Assembly (NCBI GenBank): GCA_003520425.1
Contig: DOUU01000175.1
Span: 5,792 to 25,213 of the forward strand
From: Deltaproteobacteria bacterium
GTDB taxonomy: Bacteria > Myxococcota_A > UBA9160
Reading direction: 5' to 3'
DNA: 19,422 nt
Positions 1 through 6,980 of this stretch are shown in pieces (position 1 is the first letter of the stretch; every line of letters starts with the position of its first letter). The position numbers and the translations under genes are program-made. Under the pieces are notes generated by a model, which was not told the DNA's origin, searched no databases, and saw nothing but the letters and a program-made list of their open reading frames with translations.

Positions 1-371
1 ACAGTTCTGCGTAGCCCCTTGGGGCCGCTGCATCCCTGCGCGTGCCGAGCGCGAGTCGGGGCTTCGCTCTCTCTCGCGAGTTGCCGCTCGCGGCGAAGGC
101 CCGTGCCTGCGAGGGGTGCCATGATCTGAAGTCCCGCCGATCGCCCCGACTTCTGGCTCCACCTGCACCATGAGTTCTCTTGTGCGAGCTGCGGCGCCCT
201 GGTTGCCGCCTAGACCGCGCTGAGCGATGCGCCGTGGGTGAGCGGCTGCGTCGATCTGCCAAGGCGAAGGCTTGCCCTGCATCCTTCCGCCACCGCGAGG
301 CGCCCGATGACGTCCACCGCGGAGTGGCTCCGGCGGATCGAGGGCATCGCGCAGGGACTTTCTGCGAAGCG
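1..371. other. Left-edge region with no supportable gene
   Basis: No reading frame here has a credible start, ribosome site and family resemblance. The plus frame beginning at base 1 is broken by stops at 127-129 and 211-213. Its last part (214-375) ends in a protein-like run, EWLRRIEGIAQGLSAKR, whose TAG at 373-375 overlaps the stop of the convergent dehydrogenase gene. The piece between the two stops contains HHEFSCASCGALVAA, which also reads like protein. These may be scraps of a decayed plus-strand gene or chance open frame in GC-rich DNA. I recognise no family. Confidence 0.4.
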
Positions 372-1532
372 CTAGAAGCCCGCGAGCTGTGCCACCCGCT
401 CGCGGTGAAATGAGGCGTCGCCGAAGGTTGTCGCATTCGCGAGAGCCCGTTTGAAGTAGAGGTGCATGTCGTTCTCGAATGTGAAGCCGATTCCCCCAAA
501 CATCTCGATCGCCGTGCGCGAGACCGCTCGGAAAACCTCCGTGCAAGCGACCTTGGCCATGGCTGCGGCGAGCGGCGCCTCTTTGGGACGTGCATCGAAG
601 GCCCACCCCGCGTACCAGAGGAGGGAGCGGGCAGGCTCGATCGCGGCGATGGCCTCGGCGGCCAGGTGCTGTACCGCCTGGAACGAGCCCACAGGGCGAC
701 CGAATTGCTCACGCGTGCGCACGTACTCCACGGCCCGCTCGAGCGCGCACTCAGCGCCTCCAAGGCACTCCGCCGCGATCGCAATCGCCCCGGCGTCAAG
801 GACGCGGGAGAGCGCGGCCGAGGAGCGCGGCAAGACTGCCTCGCGCCCGACCTTGACGTTGGAAAACCGCACTTCGCAGCTGCGGCGCGTCTCGTCGACC
901 GCGACCAAGGGCTCGATCGCAAGGCCCGGTGCGGAGCGAGGCACGGCGAAGAGCGCAACCCCGTCGAGACCGCCCGAGCGAGCCCTCTTTGCCGTGCGAG
1001 CGGGCGGCGGGCTCACGCGGAAGGCCCCGACCACGAGATCCGCGCAATTCGCGCCGTCCACAAAGAGCTTGGTCCCCTCGAGGCGAAAGCCGCCCTCCCG
1101 GGGCAGGGCCTTGGCCTGGATGCCGGCGCCGTCGAAGCGGGGCTCCGGGCCCTCCGCGAGCGCGAGCGTCGCCACCGCCTCCCCCCTCGCAATGCGGGGG
1201 AGCCAGGCCTTTTGCTGGGCACGGCTGCCCGCCAAGCGCAGGGCAAGGGTCGCGGCGACGGAGGAGGCAAGGAAGGGCCCGGGCACGACCGCACGCCCCA
1301 TCTCGCCGAGCAGCACCACCGCGTCGAGCAGGGAAAGACCCGCACCGCCCAGATCTTCGGGCACGAGCACCCCGAGCCATCCCGCCTGCGCGAACACGCG
1401 CGCGAGGTCGGGATCGAACGCCGTATCGCTCGCCATGAGTTTGCGCACGCGAGAGGTCGGGCACTCGCGCGCGAGGATCTCTCGAGCCTGCTGGCGAAGT
1501 TGCTCCTGCTCCTCGGAGAGTGCGAAGTTCAA
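372..1532 (-). CDS. Acyl-CoA dehydrogenase, probable non-catalytic subunit of a heteromeric pair
   Basis: A 386-residue protein of normal acyl-CoA dehydrogenase (ACAD) length. Visible marks are the N-terminal helical domain, the middle beta domain and the C-terminal FAD-contacting segments REQFGRPVGSFQAVQH (274-289) and FGGIGFTFENDMHLYFKRA (345-363). The usual catalytic base is missing. The C-terminal YEGT-type position reads TFGDAS (369-374), and the alternative helix-G position reads RVLDAGA (243-249) with no Glu. Loss of both is known in one subunit of the alpha2-beta2 FadE pairs of actinobacterial sterol degradation. The start is TTG, chosen because a GAGGGG ribosome site precedes it by five bases and MNFALSEEQEQL is a typical ACAD N-terminus. 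It lies 7 bases after the other ACAD gene, so the two form one operon. The substrate is unknown. The family is certain, the subunit role inferred. Confidence 0.93.
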   Translation of the reverse strand: MNFALSEEQEQLRQQAREILARECPTSRVRKLMASDTAFDPDLARVFAQAGWLGVLVPEDLGGAGLSLLDAVVLLGEMGRAVVPGPFLASSVAATLALRLAGSRAQQKAWLPRIARGEAVATLALAEGPEPRFDGAGIQAKALPREGGFRLEGTKLFVDGANCADLVVGAFRVSPPPARTAKRARSGGLDGVALFAVPRSAPGLAIEPLVAVDETRRSCEVRFSNVKVGREAVLPRSSAALSRVLDAGAIAIAAECLGGAECALERAVEYVRTREQFGRPVGSFQAVQHLAAEAIAAIEPARSLLWYAGWAFDARPKEAPLAAAMAKVACTEVFRAVSRTAIEMFGGIGFTFENDMHLYFKRALANATTFGDASFHRERVAQLAGF

Positions 1533-1539
1533 GAGCCCC

Positions 1540-2730
1540 TCACTTAAAGCGCGGGAGGCCGAGGCCTCGCTGCGCGATGATGTTCTTTTGGATCTGGGCC
1601 GTGCCCCCTCCGATGATGAGCCCGAGACTGAACATCAGCTCATACGGCCAGAACCCGTCGTCCCTCAGGTGTTTCGAGCCTCGGTAGAGCGTGCCATAAG
1701 GACCCAAGAGATCGAGCGCGGTTGCGGCGAGCTGGTGGTTCAGCTCGCAGGTCACAAGCTTCGTGATCGAAGCTTCGATGCCTGGCTTCTTTCCCTGAAG
1801 CGTCGCCGTGAGGTTCCGGTACGCGTTCAGACGCATCGCCTCGACCTGGATCTTCAGCGCCGCGAGCCGCTGGCGCACGACCGGATGCTCTGTCGCGGGG
1901 CGGCCGTCGCGCAGCGTGGTCCGCGCAACCCGCAGCAAGGCCTCGAAGATGTTCTGCGTCTGCGTGGTGGAGCCCAGCATGTTTCGCTCGTGGAGGAGCG
2001 TCGTGTTGGCGACCGCCCAGCCCTGGCCGAGGCCCCCCACCACGTTCTCCACGGGCACGCGCACGTTGTCGAAGAAGACCTCGTTGAAGCCAGCGTCCTT
2101 CGTCATCTGCAGGAGCGGACGGATCATGATGCCGGGCGTTTTCATGTCGATCAGCAGATAGGAGATTCCCGCGTGCTTCGGAGCCGCCTTGTCCGTGCGC
2201 ACCAAGCAGAACATCCAATCCGCGATCTGTGCGTTGCTGGTCCAGATCTTCTGGCCGTTCACCACGAAGTGATCCCCCTCGCGCAGGGCGCTCGTCTTGA
2301 GCGAGGCGAGGTCGCTGCCAGAGCCCGGCTCGGAGTAGCCCTGACACCAGAGCTCATCGGCGGTGAGGATCGGCGGGAGATAGCGTCGCTTTTGCGCTTC
2401 CGTTCCCCAGTGGATCAGGGTCGGGCCGACCATCTGCAAGCCCATCATGCCGACCAGCCCGGGCGCCTTGTGCCGTACCAGCTCCTCGCTGAGCAGCGTC
2501 TGCTGCATGAGCGTGGCGCCCTGCCCGCCGTACTCTCGCGGCCAGCCCATCGCGACGTATCCCGCTGCGTGGAGCTTGCGCTGCCACGCCTTCATCGCGG
2601 CAAGGCGGGCTCCAGGCGCCTCGCCCTCCGAGACGCTCCTGCGCCTTGCCGCCTGAGGCAGGTTCTGCTTGAGCCAGGCCCGCAGCTTGTCGCGGAAGAC
2701 CGCGTCCTCGGGCGCAAGATCCAAGTCCAC
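1540..2730 (-). CDS. Acyl-CoA dehydrogenase, probable catalytic subunit (FadE26-like)
   Basis: FAD-dependent alpha,beta-dehydrogenation of an acyl-CoA, probably with electrons passed to ETF. I start it at the GTG at 2730 because GAGGA lies about six bases upstream and VDLDLAPEDAVFRDKLRAWL is a normal family N-terminus. The longer ATG reading from 2790 adds an unconserved arginine- and alanine-rich leader. The protein has 396 residues. GYSEPGSGSDLASLKT (about 131-146) is the substrate and FAD loop, GQKIWTSNAQIADW (about 159-172) follows it, and GGTAQIQKNIIAQRGLGLPRF closes the protein. The MCAD-type Glu position is Gly (IIGGGT). Glu248 in NTTLLHERNML sits at the helix-G site used by isovaleryl-CoA dehydrogenase and FadE26, and is the likely base. 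It is first in the operon, with the partner subunit 7 bases downstream. Confidence 0.94.
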   Translation of the reverse strand: MDLDLAPEDAVFRDKLRAWLKQNLPQAARRRSVSEGEAPGARLAAMKAWQRKLHAAGYVAMGWPREYGGQGATLMQQTLLSEELVRHKAPGLVGMMGLQMVGPTLIHWGTEAQKRRYLPPILTADELWCQGYSEPGSGSDLASLKTSALREGDHFVVNGQKIWTSNAQIADWMFCLVRTDKAAPKHAGISYLLIDMKTPGIMIRPLLQMTKDAGFNEVFFDNVRVPVENVVGGLGQGWAVANTTLLHERNMLGSTTQTQNIFEALLRVARTTLRDGRPATEHPVVRQRLAALKIQVEAMRLNAYRNLTATLQGKKPGIEASITKLVTCELNHQLAATALDLLGPYGTLYRGSKHLRDDGFWPYELMFSLGLIIGGGTAQIQKNIIAQRGLGLPRFK

Positions 2731-2853
2731 GACGGTCCTCCCCGCCAACCCCGCGGCCCGAGCTTGCCGGAACCGGCCCGCCTTTGGCAAAACCTTCTAC
2801 AAGCGCCTCGCCGCGGTCCCGAGCGCGAACTACAGAACCCGAAGGGGCCGACC

Positions 2854-2859
2854 TATTCT
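2854..2859 (+). promoter_or_regulatory. Candidate -10 box for the FAH-family gene
   Basis: TATTCT stands 33 bases before the start codon in the divergent spacer 2731-2891. A 17-base spacer places TACAGA (2831-2836) at -35, a poor match, so this is weak. The ribosome site GAGGAGGA at 2879-2886 is strong. I found no convincing promoter for the minus-strand dehydrogenase operon in the same spacer. Confidence 0.25.
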
Positions 2860-2891
2860 GGCCGGAGGGGAGGTCCCCGAGGAGGATTTCG

Positions 2892-3773
2892 ATGAGGCTC
2901 GCAACCTTCACCCACGCAGGGTCGACGCGCGTGGGCGTGCTCGCGGGTGACGACGTGATTGACCTTGCGGCCGCCGCCCCGGAACTGCCCCGGGAAATGG
3001 TCGCCTTCCTCGCGGCCGGAGTGCCCGCCCTCCGCCGCGCCGGCGATCTGGCACTCGCCGCACGGGAGCGCATTGCCCTTGCGAAGGTGCGCCTTCAAGC
3101 GCCCGTTCTGCGTCCACCGAAATTTCTGGCGATCGGCCTCAACTACGCCGACCACGTGGCGGAGTCGAGGCTCGAGATGCCAAAAGTCCCCACGGTCTTC
3201 AACAAGCAGTCGACGTGCGTGATTGGACCGGGCGATCCCATCCATATGCCGCGCGTTTCGAAGGCCCTCGACTATGAAGGAGAGCTCGGCTTCGTCATCG
3301 GGCAGCGGTGCCGCCACGTGTCGCGAGATCACGCGAGGGAGGTGATCGCCGGCTACCTCGTGGTGAACGACGTCTCCGTCCGCGATTGGCAGCTTCGGGT
3401 TCCGACATGGACCATGGGCAAGTCGTTCGACACCCATGGACCCATCGGACCGTGGATCGTGACGGAGGATGAGGTTGGAGATCCGCACAGCCTGCGTCTG
3501 CGCACGCTGGTGAATGGTGAGGTAAGGCAGGACTCCAACACGAAGAATCTGATCTTCGACTGCTTCACCATCGTCGAGCATCTGTCGACGGCGTTCACCC
3601 TCGAGCCCGGGGACGTGGTGGCCACGGGCACGCCCGCAGGTGTCGGGATCTCGATGAAGCCGCCCCGGCTGCTGCAGGTGGGCGACGTCGTCCGGGTGGA
3701 GATCGAACGCGTCGGCTCAATCGAAAACCCGGTGATCGACGAGCCCTTGGACTCGGCGCGCAGCCCGCGCTGA
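2892..3773 (+). CDS. Fumarylacetoacetate hydrolase (FAH) family protein
   Basis: A 293-residue member of the FAH family, which cleaves C-C bonds in acylpyruvates, hydrates or decarboxylates oxo-acids of meta-cleavage pathways, and uses Mg2+ or Mn2+. The metal ligands are visible: Glu129 and Glu131 in DYEGELGFVIG and Asp160 in VVNDVSVRDWQ. MGKSFDTHGPIGPW (175-188) supplies the conserved Lys177, and GDVVATGTPAGVG (240-252) is the family's C-terminal signature. LAIGLNYADHVAE (79-91) marks the start of the catalytic domain. The start is fixed by a strong GAGGAGGA site five bases upstream; a longer in-frame reading to 2784 is not supported. It stands alone on the plus strand between two minus-strand blocks and is followed by a hairpin, then a remnant resembling a ring-cleaving dioxygenase, a common partner of this family. 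Exact substrate unknown. Confidence 0.93.
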   Translation: MRLATFTHAGSTRVGVLAGDDVIDLAAAAPELPREMVAFLAAGVPALRRAGDLALAARERIALAKVRLQAPVLRPPKFLAIGLNYADHVAESRLEMPKVPTVFNKQSTCVIGPGDPIHMPRVSKALDYEGELGFVIGQRCRHVSRDHAREVIAGYLVVNDVSVRDWQLRVPTWTMGKSFDTHGPIGPWIVTEDEVGDPHSLRLRTLVNGEVRQDSNTKNLIFDCFTIVEHLSTAFTLEPGDVVATGTPAGVGISMKPPRLLQVGDVVRVEIERVGSIENPVIDEPLDSARSPR

Positions 3774-3778
3774 CGCGT

Positions 3779-3812
3779 GGGGCAAAGGCCGAGGCGGACG
3801 TGGCCTTGCCCC
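3779..3812 (+). terminator. Hairpin after the FAH-family gene
   Basis: GGGGCAAAGGCC (3779-3790) pairs with GGCCTTGCCCC (3802-3812): eleven pairs with one bulged A and an 11-base loop, starting six bases after the stop codon. There is no T tract, so this is a terminator-like or RNA-stabilising stem rather than a classical intrinsic terminator. Confidence 0.5.
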
Positions 3813-3819
3813 GACTCGC

Positions 3820-3933
3820 TGCTCCATCACGCTCGGCCCCCGGGGCACCACGGCTCGGTACCTGCGCGAGCCAGCGGGCCACTTCGTGGAGGCCTACAGC
3901 GACCCCGACGGGATCGTCGACGATGGGGCGCGG
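3820..3933 (+). pseudogene. Remnant of a VOC/extradiol-dioxygenase-like C-terminus
   Basis: The plus frame through these bases reads CSITLGPRGTTARY, then LREPAGHFVEAYSDPDGIVD, then DGARRLGA. The run Y-x2-E-P-x-G-x3-E matches the end of the extradiol ring-cleavage dioxygenase signature, in which the last Glu is a metal ligand. The upstream His of that signature is absent, and nothing upstream in this frame resembles the rest of a VOC protein. It has no start codon or ribosome site of its own. It lies just after an FAH-family hydrolase, a usual pathway neighbour of such dioxygenases, and overlaps the 3' end of the minus-strand metalloprotease gene. I read it as the tail of a deleted gene. Chance resemblance remains possible. 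Confidence 0.4.
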
Positions 3934-4781
3934 AGGCTCGGCGCCTCGAGCGGCGCCCATCCCCTCGCGGCGTGGGGGCCTGCGGTCCCCTGCTCCTTCA
4001 TCGCGCCCCGTGACATCATCGCGCTCGCCCGAGGCCGAGCGCCCTCGCGCAGCCGCTCGAGGTCGTGCTCGCAGTCCGCGTCGAGCTCCGTCGGCAGTTG
4101 CCCGATGAGGGCGCGCCACCAGTTCGCGAGCACGGCCCGCAGGTCGGGCTGCGGATACATGATGCAGACGGGATTGGTGCAGTGGCCCGCGCGGGCGTGG
4201 CTCTCGTTCGAGACAAGGCCCAAGAGGTGCCCGAGTTCGTGCTGCACCACGAAGCGCTCCACCTCGTTGCCCTGGATGGCGAGAAAACCTTCCTGGCGCA
4301 CCCGCTCCGTGGCCACGACGGCAAAGGACTCGCTCACGAAGGCCTCGCCCCGTTCGCCTTGGCCGCTGCCATCGGTGTCTTTGAGCGGGATGAAGAGCAG
4401 ATAGATCGACTCGGCTCCCCCCGTCACGACGAGGGATCGGTGTCGGCGCGCGAGCTCGTGGATTTGCAAGGCGGAGAGCATCCGGTTTTCAGGGATTGGA
4501 ACGCCCGGGGCAAGCTCACGGATCTCCTCGTCGAGGACGAGGCGCACCCCGCGTTCGGGCTTGGCGTAGCGCTCGAGAAACGCGCGGATGCCTTCTTGCG
4601 TCTGGACCGAGGGTGCGCAGCCGGGGATCCAGTCGATTTCGACTGCGAGCTCAGGCGCCCGCAGCAGCCGGGCCGCCTGGGCCAGGGCGGAAGCATCGGG
4701 CGGAATCGGAAGTCTCGGCGCCGGGAAGACGCAGGCTGCCAGCGCAGCAAGCGCAAACGCCGCCGCGAGCCCCCGCTTCAA
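3894..4781 (-). CDS. Lipoprotein zinc metalloprotease with archaemetzincin-like motif
   Basis: A 295-residue predicted lipoprotein. The signal peptide (1-16) ends in the lipobox LAAC with Cys17. HELGHLLG (181-188) is a gluzincin/metzincin zinc site with catalytic Glu182. It is followed by HC (200-201), four residues, C206, and M208, which is the HC-x4-C-x-M element of archaemetzincins (M54). However, 11 residues separate Gly188 from His200 where M54 has two. His195 or His200 may be the third zinc ligand. A later C237-x-H239 stands where M54 has CxxC. The start is TTG at 4781 within TTGA, overlapping the P450 stop, so it is translationally coupled to that gene. The tail after about residue 247 is low-complexity and runs opposite the VOC remnant, so it may be an extension gained when a stop was lost. 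Substrate unknown. Confidence 0.8.
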   Translation of the reverse strand: MKRGLAAAFALAALAACVFPAPRLPIPPDASALAQAARLLRAPELAVEIDWIPGCAPSVQTQEGIRAFLERYAKPERGVRLVLDEEIRELAPGVPIPENRMLSALQIHELARRHRSLVVTGGAESIYLLFIPLKDTDGSGQGERGEAFVSESFAVVATERVRQEGFLAIQGNEVERFVVQHELGHLLGLVSNESHARAGHCTNPVCIMYPQPDLRAVLANWWRALIGQLPTELDADCEHDLERLREGARPRASAMMSRGAMKEQGTAGPHAARGWAPLEAPSLRAPSSTIPSGSL

Positions 4782-6034
4782 GCCCGCGCGGGCGCGAGTT
4801 TGTAGCGGATGGGAACGCGTTTGATGCCGCCCACAAAGCTCGAGCGCACCCGGTCGACGGGTCCCGCCAGCTCGATGCTCTCGAGCCGCTCGCGCAGCGC
4901 CTCCAACGCGCAGCGGATCTCAAGCCGCGCCAGATGCGCACCGAGGCACACGTGCTCCCCGCGCCCGAAGGCGATGTGCGGATTCAAGGTGCGATCGACG
5001 CGGAAGCGGTCGCCGTCGGGAAAGACCTCCTCGTCCCGGTTCCCCGAGGCGTAGAACAGGCACACGCTCTCGCCCTTTCGAATGGTCGTGCCCCGCAGCC
5101 TGTAGTCCTGGGTGGCGGTCCGCGCAAACTGAATCACGGGCGTCGTCCAGCGCACGATCTCTTCCACCGCCGCGTCGAGCAAGGACGCGTGCTTCTGGAG
5201 CTTCGCCCACTCGCCGGGATTCTCGACGAAGGCCAGGAGACCCCCGGTCATGGCGTTGCGCGTGGTCTCGTTCCCCGCGACCACGAGCAGGAAGTAGTAG
5301 GAGAGAAGCTCCTTGGGCGGCAGCGGCTGGCCGTTCACGCTGCCGTTCGCCACCACACTCACGATGTCATGGGTGGGCTTGCGGCGCCGCTCCTGGGCCA
5401 TCGCGTTGAAATATTGGAACAGCTCCATGCGCGCGCCGTTGATCGTCTCCTCGACCGAGGCGTTGCGCTGAAACTCCGGGTCCTGCGGCGCGATGATTTC
5501 ATTCGTCCAGCGGAAGAGCAGCTCCCAATCCCGCCGCGGCACCCCCAGCATCTCAGCGATCACCGCGATCGTGATCTTGGCCGACACGTCCTGCACAAAG
5601 TCGCCATGGTCCTTCTTCGCGGCTTCGTCGAGTACGTCCCGCGTGATCCGGCGCACGTGAGGCTCGAGTCCCTTCACCATGCGCGGAGTGAACTGCTTGC
5701 TGGCCACGTTCCTGTACTTGCCGTGGTCCGGGGGATCCATGTTGAGCAGGTGCCTCGCCGGCACCTCCTCCGGCGGCGTGAACTCCTTGGTGAAGATGGC
5801 AAGGCGCGGCTCATTCAGGAACTTTTCCGGCTGCTTCCCGATCTCGACGATGTCGGCGTACTTCGTGATGGCGTAAAAGGGGTCGACGTTCGGCCGGTCG
5901 TACCAGAACACCGGTGCGTGTGCCCGCAGATACGCCCACTCGCGATGGGGATAGCCGTTTCGCTCGTAGTGCTCGGGGCTGATGATGTCGAGGCTTTCGA
6001 GCGAGAGCTTGGCAGGGGGGTCGGCGGTGGCCAT
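4778..6034 (-). CDS. Cytochrome P450, CYP125/CYP142-like
   Basis: A 418-residue soluble bacterial P450. VVAGNETTRN (251-260) is the I-helix oxygen-activation motif, EEIVR (291-295) holds the ExxR pair Glu292/Arg295, and FGRGEHVCLG (356-365) carries the haem ligand Cys363, followed by AHLARLE. MDPPDHGKYRNVASKQFTPRMV (from about 99) and the TPVIQFARTA / FYASGNRDEEVF segments resemble the CYP124/125/142 group, which oxidises the terminal methyl of sterol or branched side chains. That substrate assignment is inferred from resemblance only. The ATG at 6034 has a GGGAGG site. No ferredoxin or reductase gene is in the window. The gene lies 75 bases after the alpha/beta hydrolase on the same strand and overlaps the metalloprotease gene by four bases. 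Confidence 0.94.
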   Translation of the reverse strand: MATADPPAKLSLESLDIISPEHYERNGYPHREWAYLRAHAPVFWYDRPNVDPFYAITKYADIVEIGKQPEKFLNEPRLAIFTKEFTPPEEVPARHLLNMDPPDHGKYRNVASKQFTPRMVKGLEPHVRRITRDVLDEAAKKDHGDFVQDVSAKITIAVIAEMLGVPRRDWELLFRWTNEIIAPQDPEFQRNASVEETINGARMELFQYFNAMAQERRRKPTHDIVSVVANGSVNGQPLPPKELLSYYFLLVVAGNETTRNAMTGGLLAFVENPGEWAKLQKHASLLDAAVEEIVRWTTPVIQFARTATQDYRLRGTTIRKGESVCLFYASGNRDEEVFPDGDRFRVDRTLNPHIAFGRGEHVCLGAHLARLEIRCALEALRERLESIELAGPVDRVRSSFVGGIKRVPIRYKLAPARA

Positions 6035-6109
6035 GCGGGGGGCCTCCCGGCTTGGAGTTTTGAGGCACTGTACCTCCCCGTGGGAGCGAGGCCAGCGCGT
6101 CTTCTGAGT

Positions 6110-6934
6110 CTAGGGAGGGGGAGGCGGGAGGCGATCCAGGAATTCGCCAAGCGCCGCATTGAATTCCCGTGGAGCCGCGAGGTTCACGATGTGACCGGCG
6201 CCGGGGATCACGACGAGCCGCGCCCCACGCAGGGAGCGCGCCAGCACCTCCGAGGGACCCCGGGAGAGCTGGTCCTGTGCGCCGACGATGACGAGCGCAG
6301 GAATCCGGAGCTCGCGCAGATGCGGCGCGAGCTCCGCGGCCGAACGCTGCTGGGCCAAAACCTGGCGCAAAAGGTTCACAAGCGCGTGGGGGGAATGCTC
6401 GAGCATGCCCTGTCGAACGAGTCGCGCGGTGTGCGCGTCGAGGCCGGAGCGTGGACCCCAGGCGAACTCCGCTCCCGCGACCTCGAGGCCTTTGGCCTCG
6501 ATCGCGTCGGCGAAGGCGAACGCCCACTCTGCCTGCCGCAGCTTCCCCTCCCGTCCCTCTTTCGCGCCCGGCGGGAAGGCCGCAAGCACGAGGGCGCGCA
6601 CACGCTCGGGTCGCGCGAGCGCGAATGCGAGCGCGGTGCCCGCACCCATCGAGAGGCCCCCCACGACCGCCGGCCCGGCATGCTCGCGATCGAGGATGCG
6701 GCCCACATCCAGCGCCAGTTGCTCCGCGGTGTAGAGGGCGGGATCTCCGGGGGCGGCGCTGCGGGCGTGGCCGCGCGCGTCATAGAGGACGATCCGGTAT
6801 CGGCTGCGCAGCGCGCGCGCCTGGGGACGGAAGTTGCGCGCGCTTCCGCCGAAGCCGTGCGCCAGCACGACCGGCGGTCCCGTCCCCGCGGCTTCGACAT
6901 GGAGTTCGACCTCGCCCGGATCCGTCACCGACAT
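6110..6934 (-). CDS. Alpha/beta hydrolase
   Basis: A 274-residue serine hydrolase. HGFGGSA (26-32) forms the oxyanion region and GGLSMG (92-97) the nucleophile elbow with Ser95. Asp221 in VIVGAQDQ and His248 in PGAGHIVNL complete the triad. The general resemblance is to enol-lactonase, bromoperoxidase-like and meta-cleavage-product hydrolases; the substrate cannot be named. I chose ATG 6934 because MSVTDPGEVELHVEAAGTGP is a normal family start. ATG 6982 would add 16 residues and share the bases CATG with the start of the divergent Nudix gene. Neither has a clean ribosome site. The protein ends in a short proline run. It is the first gene of a minus-strand series with the P450 and metalloprotease, and its promoter must lie inside or beyond the Nudix coding region. 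Confidence 0.9.
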   Translation of the reverse strand: MSVTDPGEVELHVEAAGTGPPVVLAHGFGGSARNFRPQARALRSRYRIVLYDARGHARSAAPGDPALYTAEQLALDVGRILDREHAGPAVVGGLSMGAGTALAFALARPERVRALVLAAFPPGAKEGREGKLRQAEWAFAFADAIEAKGLEVAGAEFAWGPRSGLDAHTARLVRQGMLEHSPHALVNLLRQVLAQQRSAAELAPHLRELRIPALVIVGAQDQLSRGPSEVLARSLRGARLVVIPGAGHIVNLAAPREFNAALGEFLDRLPPPPP

Positions 6935-6980
6935 CTTCCCCAGCGCTGTGCCATGCTTGCGGACTTGCAGCGGAGGATGC

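Noticed and set aside
180..413. 77-codon plus-strand frame at the left edge
   Set aside because: Starts at TTG without a ribosome site, overlaps the dehydrogenase 3' end, and its composition is that of a shadow frame.
2731..2790. Longer N-terminus for the first dehydrogenase subunit from ATG 2790
   Set aside because: The extra 20 residues are not like ACAD N-termini, while GTG 2730 has a good ribosome site and a normal family start.
466..2895. 809-codon open frame on the plus strand
   Set aside because: It lies antisense to two clear acyl-CoA dehydrogenase genes and its translation is arginine, serine and alanine rich without family motifs; a typical shadow frame in GC-rich DNA.
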